Positions 1-10,789 are shown, counted from the stretch's first letter. The stretch is 64,000 nucleotides of DNA from Pseudomonas sp. S06B 330 (GCF_002845275.2 NZ_CP088149.1:5338001-5402000), one strand, 5' to 3'. Numbers and translations are program-made. The notes: generated by a model from the letters alone, not told the origin.

Positions 1-672
1 CGCGGCCGCCTGGAAGGCCGTTTCCTTAAACCCTACGACACAGCTGAAGTGATCAACCAACAAGGCGTACCGGCACCCGTTCTGGCCTGGCTGACCGACC
101 CCATGGACCTGCAGTTCCTGCAGATTCAAGGCTCCGGGCGCATTCAGCTGGACGACGGTCGCCAACTGCGTGTCGGTTACGCGGATCAGAACGGACATCC
201 GTATCGCCCGGTGGGGCGCTGGCTGGTTGAACAAGGTCAGCTGAAAAAAGAAGACGTCAGCATGGGCAGCATTCATGCCTGGGCCCAGGCCAACCCGACG
301 CGGGTGCCTGAACTGCTGGCGAGCAATCCCAGCTACGTGTTCTTCAGCACCCGTCCGGACAGCAATGAAGGCCCGCGCGGCTCGCTCAACGTACCACTCA
401 CTGCAGGCTACAGCGTGGCCATCGACCGCAAGGTGATTCCGCTGGGCAGCCTGTTGTGGCTCTCCACTACCCGTCCCGACGGTGCGCCAGTGGTACGCCC
501 GGTTGCCGCCCAGGACACCGGCGGCGCCATTACCGGCGAAGTGCGCGCCGATCTGTTCTGGGGCACCGGTGCCCAGGCAGGTGAACTAGCAGGCAACATG
601 AAGCAGCAAGGCCAGATCTGGCTGTTGTGGCCAAAGGGCACCGCCTTGCCGATCGTGCCCCAAGTGCAGTAA
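1..672 (+). CDS. mltA: Membrane-bound lytic murein transglycosylase A, C-terminal part
   Basis: The frame is open from base 1, so the 5' end lies outside the window. About 223 residues remain. MltA cleaves the glycan backbone of peptidoglycan and releases 1,6-anhydromuropeptides; it is normally an outer-membrane lipoprotein. The visible part includes a QIQGSGRI segment and the C-terminal 3D (Asp) domain, with the QDTGGAITG motif near bases 510-536 that carries the presumed catalytic aspartate. The lipobox and N-terminus cannot be seen. The stop lies 6 bases from the stop of the convergent MAPEG gene, so there is no room for a separate terminator. Assignment rests on these motifs and the overall sequence of the tail. 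Confidence 0.9.
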   Translation, partial: RGRLEGRFLKPYDTAEVINQQGVPAPVLAWLTDPMDLQFLQIQGSGRIQLDDGRQLRVGYADQNGHPYRPVGRWLVEQGQLKKEDVSMGSIHAWAQANPTRVPELLASNPSYVFFSTRPDSNEGPRGSLNVPLTAGYSVAIDRKVIPLGSLLWLSTTRPDGAPVVRPVAAQDTGGAITGEVRADLFWGTGAQAGELAGNMKQQGQIWLLWPKGTALPIVPQVQ

Positions 673-678
673 TCGACG

Positions 679-1065
679 CTACATCGAGACGAAGAAGAAC
701 GACACCACCAAACCCAGGCCGACAAACCAGACCAGCGAACGCAGCGCGGCCCAGTCGGCCAGGTAACATATGATGTAGAGCAGACGGCTGGTGATGTACA
801 GCACCGCCAGCACGTCCTGGGTCACTTGCTCGGCATTGCCGACAATGTCGGCAATGATCACTGCCGCAGCAAAGGCCGGGAAGGCTTCAAAGCTATTGAG
901 CTGAGCCGCATGGGCGCGTCGTGGCATACCTTCGAGTTTGTCGAGAAAGGCCCTTGGGTCGTGGTTCTGACGCAGGTTGAAGCGCCCGCTGCTGAGCTTG
1001 GCGATACTGGTACACAAGATCGGCAGGAACAACGCAATCAATACACACCACAGAGCAACGGTCAT
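679..1065 (-). CDS. MAPEG family membrane protein
   Basis: A 128-residue integral membrane protein with four likely transmembrane helices: near residues 3-21, 62-78, 85-103 and 108-127. The segment RAHAAQLNSFEAFPAFAAAV is the typical core of bacterial MAPEG proteins, relatives of microsomal glutathione transferase and leukotriene synthases. The substrate is not known for this bacterial branch. It is transcribed towards mltA and ends 6 bases from the mltA stop. It lies 25 bases downstream of the EamA-type gene on the same strand, so the two may be cotranscribed. Family call is firm; enzymatic role is open. Confidence 0.85.
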   Translation of the reverse strand: MTVALWCVLIALFLPILCTSIAKLSSGRFNLRQNHDPRAFLDKLEGMPRRAHAAQLNSFEAFPAFAAAVIIADIVGNAEQVTQDVLAVLYITSRLLYIICYLADWAALRSLVWFVGLGLVVSFFFVSM

Positions 1066-1090
1066 GGCTAAATCCTTGTCAGTTGGTAAG

Positions 1091-1924
1091 TCAGAGTTTC
1101 ATGATCAGCATGCCGATCAACACCAGGGCACATGCTAAGAGCCTGGGCCCGCCAAAAGGTTCTTTGAGGTAGCGCATACCGAACAACACCACCAGGATTA
1201 CGCTGACCTCACGCAACGCCGCCGCCTCTGCTACGGACCCCAGCTGCATGGCCCAGAGCACCAGGGCATAGCTGAGCAGCACACAGATCCCCACCGCCAA
1301 GCCCAGTCGCCATTGCAAGCGCCAGAACAGCACGAAGGGTGCGCGCCGGGCGACGCTCGCCAACACCGGGAACGGCCAGGCGCTGAGCAGCGTCAACCAG
1401 ACAAGATAGTCCAGCGGCTGCGACCACAAGCGGATCGCCTGTCCGTCGAACCAGGTGTAGCAACCGATACAAAGCCCGATCAAGGCCACCACCGGCAACA
1501 TCGACCAGGGCAAGCGATCACCGCCACCGCCTTGCCAGAGCAGGCAAGCCATACCGCAAGGGATCAGCAGAATGCCGATGATTTGCTGGCTGCTTAATGC
1601 CTCGCCGGCAAACGTCAAGGTCAGTGCCAGTACCACCAGCGGCGACAGGCCGCGCATCAACGGATAGACCAAGCCAAGGTCGCCCACCCGATAAGCCTGG
1701 ATCAGTAGAAAACGGTAGAACTGCTCAAACAACGCCGAAGCCAGCAACCACGGCCAAACCTCTGCCGGCGGAAACTGCACGAAGCCGACCATCACCAGCG
1801 CAAACACCAAGGCAACCACGTCCATGCTGGCGATGACCAGCAGGCGTTCGCCGCTGAATTTGATCAGGGTGTTCCAGGTTGCATGCAGCAATGCGGCAAC
1901 CAGTACCAGAGAAGTGGCTAACAC
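1091..1924 (-). CDS. EamA/DMT family transporter
   Basis: A 277-residue protein that is almost entirely hydrophobic, with about ten predicted membrane helices arranged as two repeated halves, as in the drug/metabolite transporter superfamily. The N-terminus MLATSLVLVAALLHATWN and the GLSPLVVLALTLTFAGE segment fit EamA domains. These proteins usually export small metabolites or amino acids; no substrate can be read here. The next gene upstream on the other strand is the antiporter, whose true start at 2148 leaves about 220 bases for divergent promoters. The MAPEG gene follows closely downstream. Confidence 0.82.
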   Translation of the reverse strand: MLATSLVLVAALLHATWNTLIKFSGERLLVIASMDVVALVFALVMVGFVQFPPAEVWPWLLASALFEQFYRFLLIQAYRVGDLGLVYPLMRGLSPLVVLALTLTFAGEALSSQQIIGILLIPCGMACLLWQGGGGDRLPWSMLPVVALIGLCIGCYTWFDGQAIRLWSQPLDYLVWLTLLSAWPFPVLASVARRAPFVLFWRLQWRLGLAVGICVLLSYALVLWAMQLGSVAEAAALREVSVILVVLFGMRYLKEPFGGPRLLACALVLIGMLIMKL

Positions 1925-2147
1925 ACGAAAGTCCTTGGCAATTCAGTTCGGGTCGTCAATGGCCAGCCGCTATCTAAGCATTTCCCTCGGCGCCACGTCG
2001 CGCACATTTGCCTGCGATGGAAACGAATCGCGCAGGACGCGGTCAACGCCTGCAGTCAAAAAACTGTGTCCCCACGCCATCGACAAACCTTCAAAGGGCT
2101 GCCCGATAGGATCGGGTGCCAAATTGAAAGCCATTACAGGACCCCGA

Positions 2148-3383
2148 ATGCTTGAGCTTGTTGCTGCGTTTATCTGTCTGACGACACTCCTCACTTACCT
2201 GAACTACCGCTTCATCGGCCTGCCACCGACCATCGGCGTGATGGTCACGGCACTGTTGTTTTCCTTGTTGCTGCAAGGTCTGAGCGTGATTGGCTACCCC
2301 GGCCTGGAAGAACGCGTGCAAGGCTTGATGAGCCAGATCGACTTCAACGATTTGCTGATGCACTGGATGCTTTCGTTTCTGCTGTTTGCCGGCGCCCTGC
2401 ACGTCAACCTTGCCGACTTGCGCAGCTACCGTTGGCCCATTGGCTTGCTGGCTACTGTCGGCGTGTTGATCGCAACGGTGGTCATCGGTTACCTGGCGCA
2501 CTGGATCTTTGCCCTGTTCGGCTGGCACGTCAGCCTGCTGTACTGCTTGCTGTTCGGTGCCTTGATTTCGCCGACCGACCCGATTGCCGTACTCGGCGCC
2601 CTGCGTACCGCCAACGCCTCCAAACCGCTGAAAACCACCATTGTCGGTGAGTCGCTGTTCAATGACGGCACTGCCGTGGTGGTCTTCACCGTATTGCTGG
2701 GTATTGCTCAACTGGGGGAAGCCCCAAGTGTCAGCGAAACTGCCATCCTGTTTGCCCGCGAGGCCATTGGCGGAGTGCTGTTCGGCGGCCTGATCGGCTA
2801 CGTCACTTACCGCATGATCAAAAGCATCGAGCAGTATCAGGTTGAAGTGATGTTGACCCTGGCGCTGGTCATCGGTGGCTCGGCCATGGCCTATGAGCTG
2901 CATGTTTCAGCGCCGATCGCGATGGTGGTGGCAGGCCTGATCATCGGAAACCTGGGCCGTAACCTGGCGATGAACGAGATGACTCGGCGTTACCTGGACG
3001 GCTTCTGGGAGCTGATCGACGACATGCTCAACGCGCTGTTATTCGCCTTGATCGGCCTGGAGTTGTTGCTGCTGCCGTTCTCCTGGATGCACCTGGCAGC
3101 GGCCGGCGTGCTGGCCGTGGCGATCCTGCTGTCGCGTTTGCTGACCGTGGCGCCGGCCATCGTCATGCTGCGCCGCTGGCGCACAGTGCCGCGCGGCACG
3201 GTACGGGTACTGACCTGGGGTGGTTTACGCGGTGGCGTGTCAGTTGCACTGGCGCTGTCGCTGCCGTCGGGCACCGAGCGTGATCTGTTGCTGAGCATCA
3301 CCTACATCGTGGTGCTGTCGTCGATCCTGTTGCAGGGGTTGACGATCGGGCGGGTGGTACGCGGGGTTACCGAGCGGCCGTGA
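2148..3383 (+). CDS. Cation:proton antiporter (NhaP/CPA1 type)
   Basis: A 411-residue integral membrane antiporter expected to exchange Na+ or K+ for H+ across the inner membrane. Key signs are the GALISPTDPIAVLGALR segment (the conserved DP-containing ion-binding helix of CPA1 proteins), the following GESLFNDGTAVVVF motif, and about twelve hydrophobic helices. The open frame extends upstream to 1824, but that part would overlap the divergent EamA gene. The ATG at 2148, with ACAGGA just upstream, begins a typical hydrophobic N-terminus (MLELVAAFICLTTLL), so I use it. Ion specificity cannot be told from sequence. Confidence 0.88.
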   Translation: MLELVAAFICLTTLLTYLNYRFIGLPPTIGVMVTALLFSLLLQGLSVIGYPGLEERVQGLMSQIDFNDLLMHWMLSFLLFAGALHVNLADLRSYRWPIGLLATVGVLIATVVIGYLAHWIFALFGWHVSLLYCLLFGALISPTDPIAVLGALRTANASKPLKTTIVGESLFNDGTAVVVFTVLLGIAQLGEAPSVSETAILFAREAIGGVLFGGLIGYVTYRMIKSIEQYQVEVMLTLALVIGGSAMAYELHVSAPIAMVVAGLIIGNLGRNLAMNEMTRRYLDGFWELIDDMLNALLFALIGLELLLLPFSWMHLAAAGVLAVAILLSRLLTVAPAIVMLRRWRTVPRGTVRVLTWGGLRGGVSVALALSLPSGTERDLLLSITYIVVLSSILLQGLTIGRVVRGVTERP

Positions 3384-3390
3384 AACCGCA

Positions 3391-3461
3391 ATCGCCGGCA
3401 AGGCTGGCTCCCACAACAGCCCGACACACTCAGGACCTGTGGGAGCCGGCCTTGCCGGCGA
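3391..3461. repeat. REP pair (GTGGGAGCCGGCCTTGCCGGCG family)
   Basis: Two copies of a Pseudomonas repetitive extragenic palindrome in opposite orientation: one arm runs from ATCGCCGGCAAGG to CTCCCACA (3391-3414), the other from TGTGGGAGCC to TTGCCGGCGA (3439-3461). The pair lies exactly between the convergent stops of the antiporter and thioesterase genes, where it could act as a transcript end or RNA-stability element. Confidence 0.85.
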
Positions 3462-3490
3462 CGGACCGCTACAGGGCAGTCCTAGGGGCG

Positions 3491-3892
3491 TTATTCTACG
3501 GCGGAGTCCGGGAACTGATCCTGGACATACTTGATCTCGGTCCGCCCGTGGGCCGCTGGCAAGCCGTCCTCACCCAGGTTGACGAAGACCATCTTGTCCA
3601 CGGTCAAGATACTCTTGCGGGTAATCTTGTTGCGCACTTCACACTTGAGGGTGATCGAAGTGCGGCCAAATTCGGTGGCCGTGATACCCAACTCGATGAT
3701 GTCGCCCTGACGCGAGGCGCTCACAAAGTTGATTTCCGAAATGTACTTGGTCACCACACGCTGGTTGCCCAACTGAACGATCGCATAGATCGCTGCCTCT
3801 TCATCAATCCAGCGCAACAAGCTGCCGCCGAACAGGGTGCCATTGGGGTTGAGGTCTTCGGGCTTGACCCATTTGCGGGTGTGAAAATTCAT
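3491..3892 (-). CDS. Acyl-CoA thioesterase, hotdog fold
   Basis: A 133-residue hotdog-fold protein of the YciA/cytosolic acyl-CoA hydrolase type. The segment NPNGTLFGGSLLRWIDEEAA matches the family signature around the catalytic aspartate and hotdog helix. It should hydrolyse acyl-CoA to free CoA and fatty acid in the cytoplasm. The frame extends 8 codons further upstream, but AGGAG lies 5 bases before the ATG at 3892 (MNFHTRKW), which decides the start. It is convergent with the antiporter gene and divergent from ahcY. Confidence 0.88.
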   Translation of the reverse strand: MNFHTRKWVKPEDLNPNGTLFGGSLLRWIDEEAAIYAIVQLGNQRVVTKYISEINFVSASRQGDIIELGITATEFGRTSITLKCEVRNKITRKSILTVDKMVFVNLGEDGLPAAHGRTEIKYVQDQFPDSAVE

Positions 3893-3997
3893 AGTTACTC
3901 CTGACCGTCTTGCCAATCGATGACGCTAATGATGGCAGAGCCTGCTGCCCTCCTCCATTTAACATCGACTATGGTCTCGATTAATCGACAGAAAGCC

Positions 3998-4026
3998 TTG
4001 GGCAGATGCGCTGGCACAGCTATAAT
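3998..4026 (+). promoter_or_regulatory. Sigma-70 promoter for ahcY
   Basis: TTGGGC at 3998-4003 and a perfect TATAAT at 4021-4026, separated by exactly 17 bases. Transcription would start near 4033, giving a leader of about 170 bases that contains the SAH riboswitch. Confidence 0.72.
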
Positions 4027-4059
4027 CGCCATCGCTTTAAAACGGTCATCTGCACTTGA

Positions 4060-5610
<1,551 letters not shown>

Positions 5611-5618
5611 TGGGCCAA

Positions 5619-5652
5619 AGCCGGTGTCGCTGTAAGCGATACCGGCTTTTTT
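5619..5652 (+). terminator. Rho-independent terminator after ahcY
   Basis: AGCCGGT-TCGCT pairs with AGCGA-ACCGGCT around a GTA loop, followed by six T. It begins 8 bases after the ahcY stop and separates ahcY from metF. Confidence 0.85.
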
Positions 5653-5705
5653 CTGTAAGCCAGCTTCAGGGCTGGCCTGCTTGATCGGTATACCAGGATT
5701 TCGCC

Positions 5706-6551
5706 ATGTCTCAGGAACGTCGTTACAGCTTCGAGTTCTTCCCGACCAAGACCGATGCTGGACATGAAAAACTGCTCGCCACTGCCCACCAGCTGGCCAG
5801 CTACAACCCGGATTTCTTCTCCTGCACTTACGGCGCCGGTGGATCGACCCGCGACCGTACGCTCAACACCGTGCTGCAGCTGGAAAGCGAAGTGAAGATC
5901 CCTGCCGCGCCGCACCTGTCCTGCGTCGGTGACAGCAAGGAAGACCTGCGCAGCTTGCTGACCCAGTACAAGGCTGCCGGCATCAAGCGCATTGTCGCGC
6001 TGCGCGGTGACCTGCCTTCGGGCATGGGCATGGCCAGCGGCGAACTGCGCCACGCGAACGAGCTGGTCGAGTTCATCCGTCAGGAAAGCGCTGACCACTT
6101 CCACATTGAAGTCGCCGCCTACCCGGAAATGCACCCCCAGGCGCGCAATTTTGAAGATGACCTGAACAACTTCGTGCGCAAGGCCAACGCCGGTGCCGAC
6201 AGTGCCATCACTCAATACTTCTTCAACGCCGACAGCTACTTCTACTTCGTCGAGCGCGTGCAGCAGCTGGGCGTGACCATTCCAGTCGTACCAGGGATCA
6301 TGCCGATCACCAACTACAGCAAGCTGGCACGCTTCTCCGACGCGTGTGGTGCCGAGATCCCACGCTGGATCCGTAAGCAGCTGGAAGCTTATGGCGATGA
6401 CGTCAACAGCATCCAGGCATACGGTGAAGAGGTCATTACCCGCATGTGCGAACAACTGCTGCAAGGGGGTGCGCCAGGGCTGCACTTCTACACCCTCAAC
6501 CAGGCTGATCCTAGCCTGGCGATCTGGAACAACCTCAAGTTGCCCCGCTGA
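5706..6551 (+). CDS. metF: Methylenetetrahydrofolate reductase
   Basis: A 281-residue flavoenzyme that reduces 5,10-methylene-THF to 5-methyl-THF with NAD(P)H, supplying the methyl group for homocysteine remethylation. The N-terminal YSFEFFPTKT strand, the CTYGAGGSTRDRT motif and YFFNADSYFYFVERV are all typical of the MetF TIM barrel. The ATG at 5706 gives a start typical of the family. It follows ahcY, separated by a terminator, and has its own terminator at 6593-6622, so it is probably a separate unit. Confidence 0.97.
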   Translation: MSQERRYSFEFFPTKTDAGHEKLLATAHQLASYNPDFFSCTYGAGGSTRDRTLNTVLQLESEVKIPAAPHLSCVGDSKEDLRSLLTQYKAAGIKRIVALRGDLPSGMGMASGELRHANELVEFIRQESADHFHIEVAAYPEMHPQARNFEDDLNNFVRKANAGADSAITQYFFNADSYFYFVERVQQLGVTIPVVPGIMPITNYSKLARFSDACGAEIPRWIRKQLEAYGDDVNSIQAYGEEVITRMCEQLLQGGAPGLHFYTLNQADPSLAIWNNLKLPR

Positions 6552-6592
6552 TCGACCGCTACACCCCTGGTAACAATTACCGCGGGATACTG

Positions 6593-6622
6593 AAAAGGCC
6601 TTAGCTTACGCTACGGCCTTTT
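6593..6622 (+). terminator. Terminator after metF
   Basis: AAAAGGCC-TAGC pairs with GCTA-GGCCTTTT around a TTAC loop. The stem starts about 40 bases past the metF stop. Confidence 0.82.
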
Positions 6623-6656
6623 CTGCTTTTATCTATCCAATGGACTGTCGCGCTTC

Positions 6657-7739
6657 ATGCCAAAAGGACATACCCCTGCTCGCCCGCAACTCGTTTACCT
6701 CGTCTTCGGTGCCCACACCTACCATCAGGAAGCGCAGTTCAGCATCGTCAGTGCCTTGGCCAATCTGCACAAGACGCCAGGTGAAGCGCTGGACATCCAG
6801 GTCTACAGTGACAGCCTGGAGCCCTACCAGCACCTCCCGGTAACCGTTCACCCCCTGGACGCCAGCACCCGCGAAGCCTGGAACCAGCCCTATGGCTATC
6901 ACTTTCGCAGCAAGCACGTAGTCTTGCGCCAGGTACTGGCCAACGCGCCGGTGGCAGCACTGATCGACACCGACACCTTCTTTCACCAGTCCCCCATCGA
7001 ACTGTTCCGGCGTATCAAGCCAGGCACCCTGTTGTGCAATGCCATCGGCGCTAACTTCGGTGACAACAAGCAGTGCCGGCTGCACCAGAGCCTGGCGACC
7101 ATGCTCGCAGCCCGCGGGCTGGCTGACCACAGCATGAGCCTGCTCAATTCTGGCGTCATCGGCCTGGTACAGGAAGATGCGTCACTACTGGATCAGTCCA
7201 TTGCCCTGATGGATGAGTACTACCCCCATGCCCAGGGTGCTTACACCCTTGAAGAGTTCTGCCTGTCTGTGGCGGCCTATCGGCAAATGCACGTCAATCA
7301 GTGCACCGATCTGCTCCATCACTATTGGAGCCGCAAACAGCTGTTCAGGGCCAAGGTTCAGGCCTGGCTGGCCAAGCACCAACAAGCACCGCTAAGTCGT
7401 GAGGCGCTGGAAGATGTAGCGCGGGTCAACACCCAGTTGCCAAAACCACCCACCTTGCGACGTCTGGGCTACAAGGCACTGAGCCTGACCCTGCCAAGCG
7501 AACAGCGTCAGTTCCTGCGCGAACTGATGTACGGCTGTTACGAATATCCCAACGAGTTTGATCGCGCCAGCGCCCCGGCCTGGTGGGACAAGGCACTGGA
7601 GAACGCCAATGCCCGTCATTCACAGCCGCTGTGCCATAAAAAACTGCACCAGTGGTTCGATCGCCCCGGTATGCGCCTGGGCCTGGGCAGCAAACACGGC
7701 ACTGTCAGGGAGTCGCTGCTAAAGCGATCACAACGCTGA
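6657..7739 (+). CDS. Possible glycosyltransferase (GT-A-like), uncharacterised
   Basis: A 360-residue soluble protein with no signal peptide or membrane helix. The N-terminal half looks like a GT-A nucleotide-sugar transferase fold: an opening strand LVYLVFGAHTYHQ, then VAALIDTDTFFHQSP near residues 100-114 with a DxD-like DTD, and later LNSGVIGL near 165, reminiscent of GT8-type enzymes. The C-terminal third is rich in Arg and Trp. I do not recognise a named family, and donor and acceptor are unknown. The start is uncertain because there is no strong Shine-Dalgarno before the ATG at 6657. It lies between the metF terminator and a periplasmic binding protein gene 65 bases downstream. Confidence 0.5.
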   Translation: MPKGHTPARPQLVYLVFGAHTYHQEAQFSIVSALANLHKTPGEALDIQVYSDSLEPYQHLPVTVHPLDASTREAWNQPYGYHFRSKHVVLRQVLANAPVAALIDTDTFFHQSPIELFRRIKPGTLLCNAIGANFGDNKQCRLHQSLATMLAARGLADHSMSLLNSGVIGLVQEDASLLDQSIALMDEYYPHAQGAYTLEEFCLSVAAYRQMHVNQCTDLLHHYWSRKQLFRAKVQAWLAKHQQAPLSREALEDVARVNTQLPKPPTLRRLGYKALSLTLPSEQRQFLRELMYGCYEYPNEFDRASAPAWWDKALENANARHSQPLCHKKLHQWFDRPGMRLGLGSKHGTVRESLLKRSQR

Positions 7740-7804
7740 ACACCTACAAGGCGTAAAGCACATGTCTACTAGCCATTACCGTTTGCACGTCGTAATCTCC
7801 AGCT

Positions 7805-8590
7805 ATGCCAGACTTCACCCGCCTATTGACCGCTGTGCTGCTCACTTGCCTGAGTGCTTTTGCCCACGGTGAGCAACTGCGTATTGTCACCGAGCCCTGG
7901 GCACCCTATGTGTACCTGGAGAATGGGCAGGCCAAAGGCATCGACTACGACGTCACAGTCGAAGTATTCAAGCGCTTGGGTGTCGAAGTGGAGTGGCAAT
8001 TCCTGCCCTGGAAACGCTGTCTGGCCATGATCGATCAAGGCCTGGCCGATGGCATCCTGGATATTTTCTATACCGAACAGCGTACCCATCAGCTGTTTTT
8101 CCCCAGCGAGCCGCTGTCGAACGTGGAATTTGCTCTGTTCTACGCCACTGCCCGTCCGCATCAAGTCTCCCGCCTGGAAGACCTGCGTGGCCTCACCGTC
8201 GGCACGTCCCCAGGCTACTCTTATGCACCGGCATTCAACGACTCGCCATTGTTTATCCGCGAACCCGCCCCAACCCATGAAGCCAACTTCGGCAAGTTGC
8301 AGCGCGGGCGTATCGACCTGTTGATCACCGACCGCCGAGTCGGTCGCTATCTCACTAAAAACCTGGGCCTGGACGAGCAGATCAGCGAACTGCCATTGCT
8401 GGTCAGCCGCCAGAGTCAGTACCTGGCGGTACGTCGCAACGCTGGCATGGATCTGTTAATGCAACGCTTCGACGCTGAGTTGCGCCGCTTCAAGGCTGAA
8501 CCGGCCTATGCCGCCTTGAATGCCCGTTATGACAAGGGTGCTGACAACTTTCGAACCACCGTTGAGCAGCAGGAACGCAGCACGCCCTGA
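7805..8590 (+). CDS. Extracellular solute-binding protein, family 3
   Basis: A 261-residue periplasmic protein with a signal peptide (MPDFTRLLTAVLLTCLSAFAHG). The mature start EQLRIVTEPWAPYVYLENG and the GIDYDVTVEVFKRLGVEVEW segment are characteristic of the SBP_bac_3 (PBPb) family. No permease or ATPase gene is adjacent, so it may be an orphan binding protein, a sensor partner, or work with a transporter elsewhere. Ligand specificity cannot be read; in this family it is often a polar amino acid. The start has no obvious Shine-Dalgarno, but the signal peptide fits. Confidence 0.8.
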   Translation: MPDFTRLLTAVLLTCLSAFAHGEQLRIVTEPWAPYVYLENGQAKGIDYDVTVEVFKRLGVEVEWQFLPWKRCLAMIDQGLADGILDIFYTEQRTHQLFFPSEPLSNVEFALFYATARPHQVSRLEDLRGLTVGTSPGYSYAPAFNDSPLFIREPAPTHEANFGKLQRGRIDLLITDRRVGRYLTKNLGLDEQISELPLLVSRQSQYLAVRRNAGMDLLMQRFDAELRRFKAEPAYAALNARYDKGADNFRTTVEQQERSTP

Positions 8591-8814
8591 ATGCTCTGTT
8601 ATACTCGGGCCTTCCCGCCAGGCTTACGCCCGGACGCTCGGCCTTGCAAAAGGCATCCCGACCGGCAGGACAGCGCGGCCAAGAGCCCGCCCGCCCTACT
8701 CCGGATGCGCATTGAAGACCCTGCTGGACCGGACGCGATAGCATCACCCGATGCCCGTCGCGCCAGGCAAGATTATCCCATCGGGCTTAGCCCTTATTAA
8801 GAACAGGATTGCTC
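8591..8814 (+). promoter_or_regulatory. rhlE 5' region with inverted repeat
   Basis: About 220 bases without a supported gene. A possible -10 (TTATACT, near 8597-8604) lies close to the upstream stop, without a clear -35 at the right distance. CCGATG (about 8748-8753) can pair with CATCGG (about 8779-8784), forming a hairpin some 30 bases before the rhlE start. A long structured leader is common for cold-inducible helicase genes, but that role is inferred. Confidence 0.35.
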
Positions 8815-10725
8815 ATGTCCTTTGCTTCCCTCGGTCTCTCCGAGGCTCTAGTCAGCGCCATCGAGGCAGCAGGCTATACCCAGCCCACTCCGGTGCAACA
8901 GCGGGCCATTCCCGCCGTGTTGCAAGGTCGCGACCTGATGGTCGCCGCCCAGACAGGTACTGGTAAAACCGGCGGTTTCGCCCTGCCGATCCTCGAACGC
9001 CTGTTTCCAGGTGGTCACCCAGACAAATCCCAGCGCCATGGCCCTCGCCAGCCGCGGGTTCTGGTACTGACCCCAACACGTGAACTGGCCGCCCAGGTTC
9101 ACGACAGCTTCAAGGTCTATGCCCGCGACCTCAAATTCGTCAGCGCCTGCATCTTCGGTGGCGTCGGCATGAACCCTCAGGTTCAGGCCATGGCCCGTGG
9201 TGTTGATGTGCTGGTAGCCTGTCCGGGTCGCCTGCTCGACCTCGCCGGCCAAGGCAGCGTCGACCTGTCCCACGTCGAAACGCTGGTATTGGACGAAGCC
9301 GACCGCATGCTCGACATGGGCTTCATCCACGATGTGAAGAAGGTTCTCGCGCGGCTGCCAGCCAAACGTCAGAACCTGCTGTTCTCGGCAACCTTCTCCA
9401 AGGACATCACCGACCTTGCCGACAAGCTGCTGCACAACCCCGAGCGCATCGAGGTTACGCCACCCAACACCACAGTTGAGCGTATCGAGCAGCGGGTCTA
9501 TCGCCTGCCGGCCAGCCACAAGCGCGCCCTGCTCGCTCACCTGATTACCACCGGTGCCTGGGAACAGGTTCTGGTCTTCACCCGCACCAAACATGGCGCC
9601 AACCGCCTGGCCGAGTACCTGGAAAAGCACGGTCTGACCGCTGCGGCCATCCATGGCAACAAGAGCCAGAATGCCCGTACCAAGGCCCTGGCCGATTTCA
9701 AGGCCGGCACCGTGCGTATCATGGTTGCTACCGATATTGCGGCTCGCGGCCTGGACATTGACCAGTTGCCTCACGTGGTCAACTTCGAGCTGCCTAACGT
9801 CGAAGAAGATTACGTGCACCGTATCGGCCGTACCGGTCGTGCCGGTCGCTCGGGTGAAGCGATTTCGCTGGTTGCTCCAGACGAAGAGAAGCTGCTCAAG
9901 AGCATCGAGCGCGTTACCCGCCAGAAGATTCCAGATGGCGACCTGATGGGTTTTGATGCTTCCAAGGTTGAAGCCGAGAAACCTGAAGTCCGCGAACGTC
10001 CTCAGAACAACCCGCGCGGCGGCCGTGGTCAGCGTGCCGATGGCACCAACACCGGCAACGGTGGACGCAAGGACAAAGGCAAAGATCAGGGCAAGGAAAA
10101 AGGTCGCGACAAGGACAAGGAAAAAACCGCAGAGAAATCTGCCGGTGGTCGTCAGGAACGCAAGCCACGTGACAATAAAAAGCCACGTCAGCCCCAGTCC
10201 GCCCAAGCAGGCGTACCACCTGCGCCAGCCAACCGTGATCCGGAAGAGTTCCTGGATGACGAAGTGGACAACTTCGGCAACCGCGCCGACTACGTCAGCC
10301 CTTACCAGAACAAAGGCAACCAGGGCCGCAATCGTCGTCCGGGCGCTCCTGCCCAGACCGGTGCCGGCGCTGGCGCTAGTGGCCAACCACGTAGCGGCGG
10401 CCAAGGCCGCAACAACGGTCCACGCACCGGTAGCGGCACTGGCGGTTCGGCCTCAGGTGAAAAACGCGGTGGTTCACGCAATGGTGGCGGTGGCCAGCAG
10501 CGCCGTGACGGCGGTGGTGGTGGTGGTGGTGGTCGCAATCGTCGTCCGAACAGCGACAACGCATCGGGCGAACCGGCTGTACGCAATCCGCGTGAAGGCC
10601 AGCCGCAACCGAAGATCATGCACAAAGAGTCGAAGATCGACCGCTTCCCAACTGCCGAGCAGCTTGAGCAATTGCCAAGCCGTCCGCGTGGCGAGAAGCC
10701 TGCACTGCTGACGCGTAACCGCTGA
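8815..10725 (+). CDS. rhlE: ATP-dependent RNA helicase, DEAD-box, RhlE type
   Basis: A 636-residue helicase. The core (about residues 1-375) has every DEAD-box motif: [10 protein letters not shown] (Q motif), AQTGTGKT (I), PTRELAAQ (Ia), [11 protein letters not shown] (II), SAT (III) and [13 protein letters not shown] (VI). Residues about 390-636 form a long basic, low-complexity tail rich in Gly, Arg, Lys and Asn, with a run of eight glycines, probably for RNA binding or condensation. It would act in RNA remodelling, ribosome assembly or decay. The ATG at 8815 follows ACAGGA. An upstream in-frame TTG at 8809 is less likely. Length is at the long end for RhlE. Confidence 0.92.
   Translation: MSFASLGLSEALVSAIEAAGYTQPTPVQQRAIPAVLQGRDLMVAAQTGTGKTGGFALPILERLFPGGHPDKSQRHGPRQPRVLVLTPTRELAAQVHDSFKVYARDLKFVSACIFGGVGMNPQVQAMARGVDVLVACPGRLLDLAGQGSVDLSHVETLVLDEADRMLDMGFIHDVKKVLARLPAKRQNLLFSATFSKDITDLADKLLHNPERIEVTPPNTTVERIEQRVYRLPASHKRALLAHLITTGAWEQVLVFTRTKHGANRLAEYLEKHGLTAAAIHGNKSQNARTKALADFKAGTVRIMVATDIAARGLDIDQLPHVVNFELPNVEEDYVHRIGRTGRAGRSGEAISLVAPDEEKLLKSIERVTRQKIPDGDLMGFDASKVEAEKPEVRERPQNNPRGGRGQRADGTNTGNGGRKDKGKDQGKEKGRDKDKEKTAEKSAGGRQERKPRDNKKPRQPQSAQAGVPPAPANRDPEEFLDDEVDNFGNRADYVSPYQNKGNQGRNRRPGAPAQTGAGAGASGQPRSGGQGRNNGPRTGSGTGGSASGEKRGGSRNGGGGQQRRDGGGGGGGGRNRRPNSDNASGEPAVRNPREGQPQPKIMHKESKIDRFPTAEQLEQLPSRPRGEKPALLTRNR
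10513..10533 (+). repeat. (GGT)7 trinucleotide repeat in rhlE
   Basis: Seven consecutive GGT codons, preceded by GGC, encode part of an eight-glycine run in the RhlE tail. Slippage here would change tail length in units of one residue without a frameshift. Confidence 0.9.
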
Positions 10726-10741
10726 TCAGCAATCGCACAAA

Positions 10742-10773
10742 CAAAAACGCCGCCCCTAGGGGCGGCGTTTTTG
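10742..10773. terminator. Bidirectional terminator between rhlE and yceI
   Basis: A near-perfect palindrome: CAAAAACGCCGCCCC on the left and GGGGCGGCGTTTTTG on the right around TA. A-rich and T-rich flanks allow it to stop transcription from rhlE (+) and yceI (-). Confidence 0.92.
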
Positions 10774-10789
10774 TTTGCGTACAACGATG

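Noticed and set aside
8848..10404. 518-codon minus-strand frame opposite rhlE
   Set aside because: It mirrors the conserved helicase frame and has no family features; the helicase motifs are intact on the plus strand.
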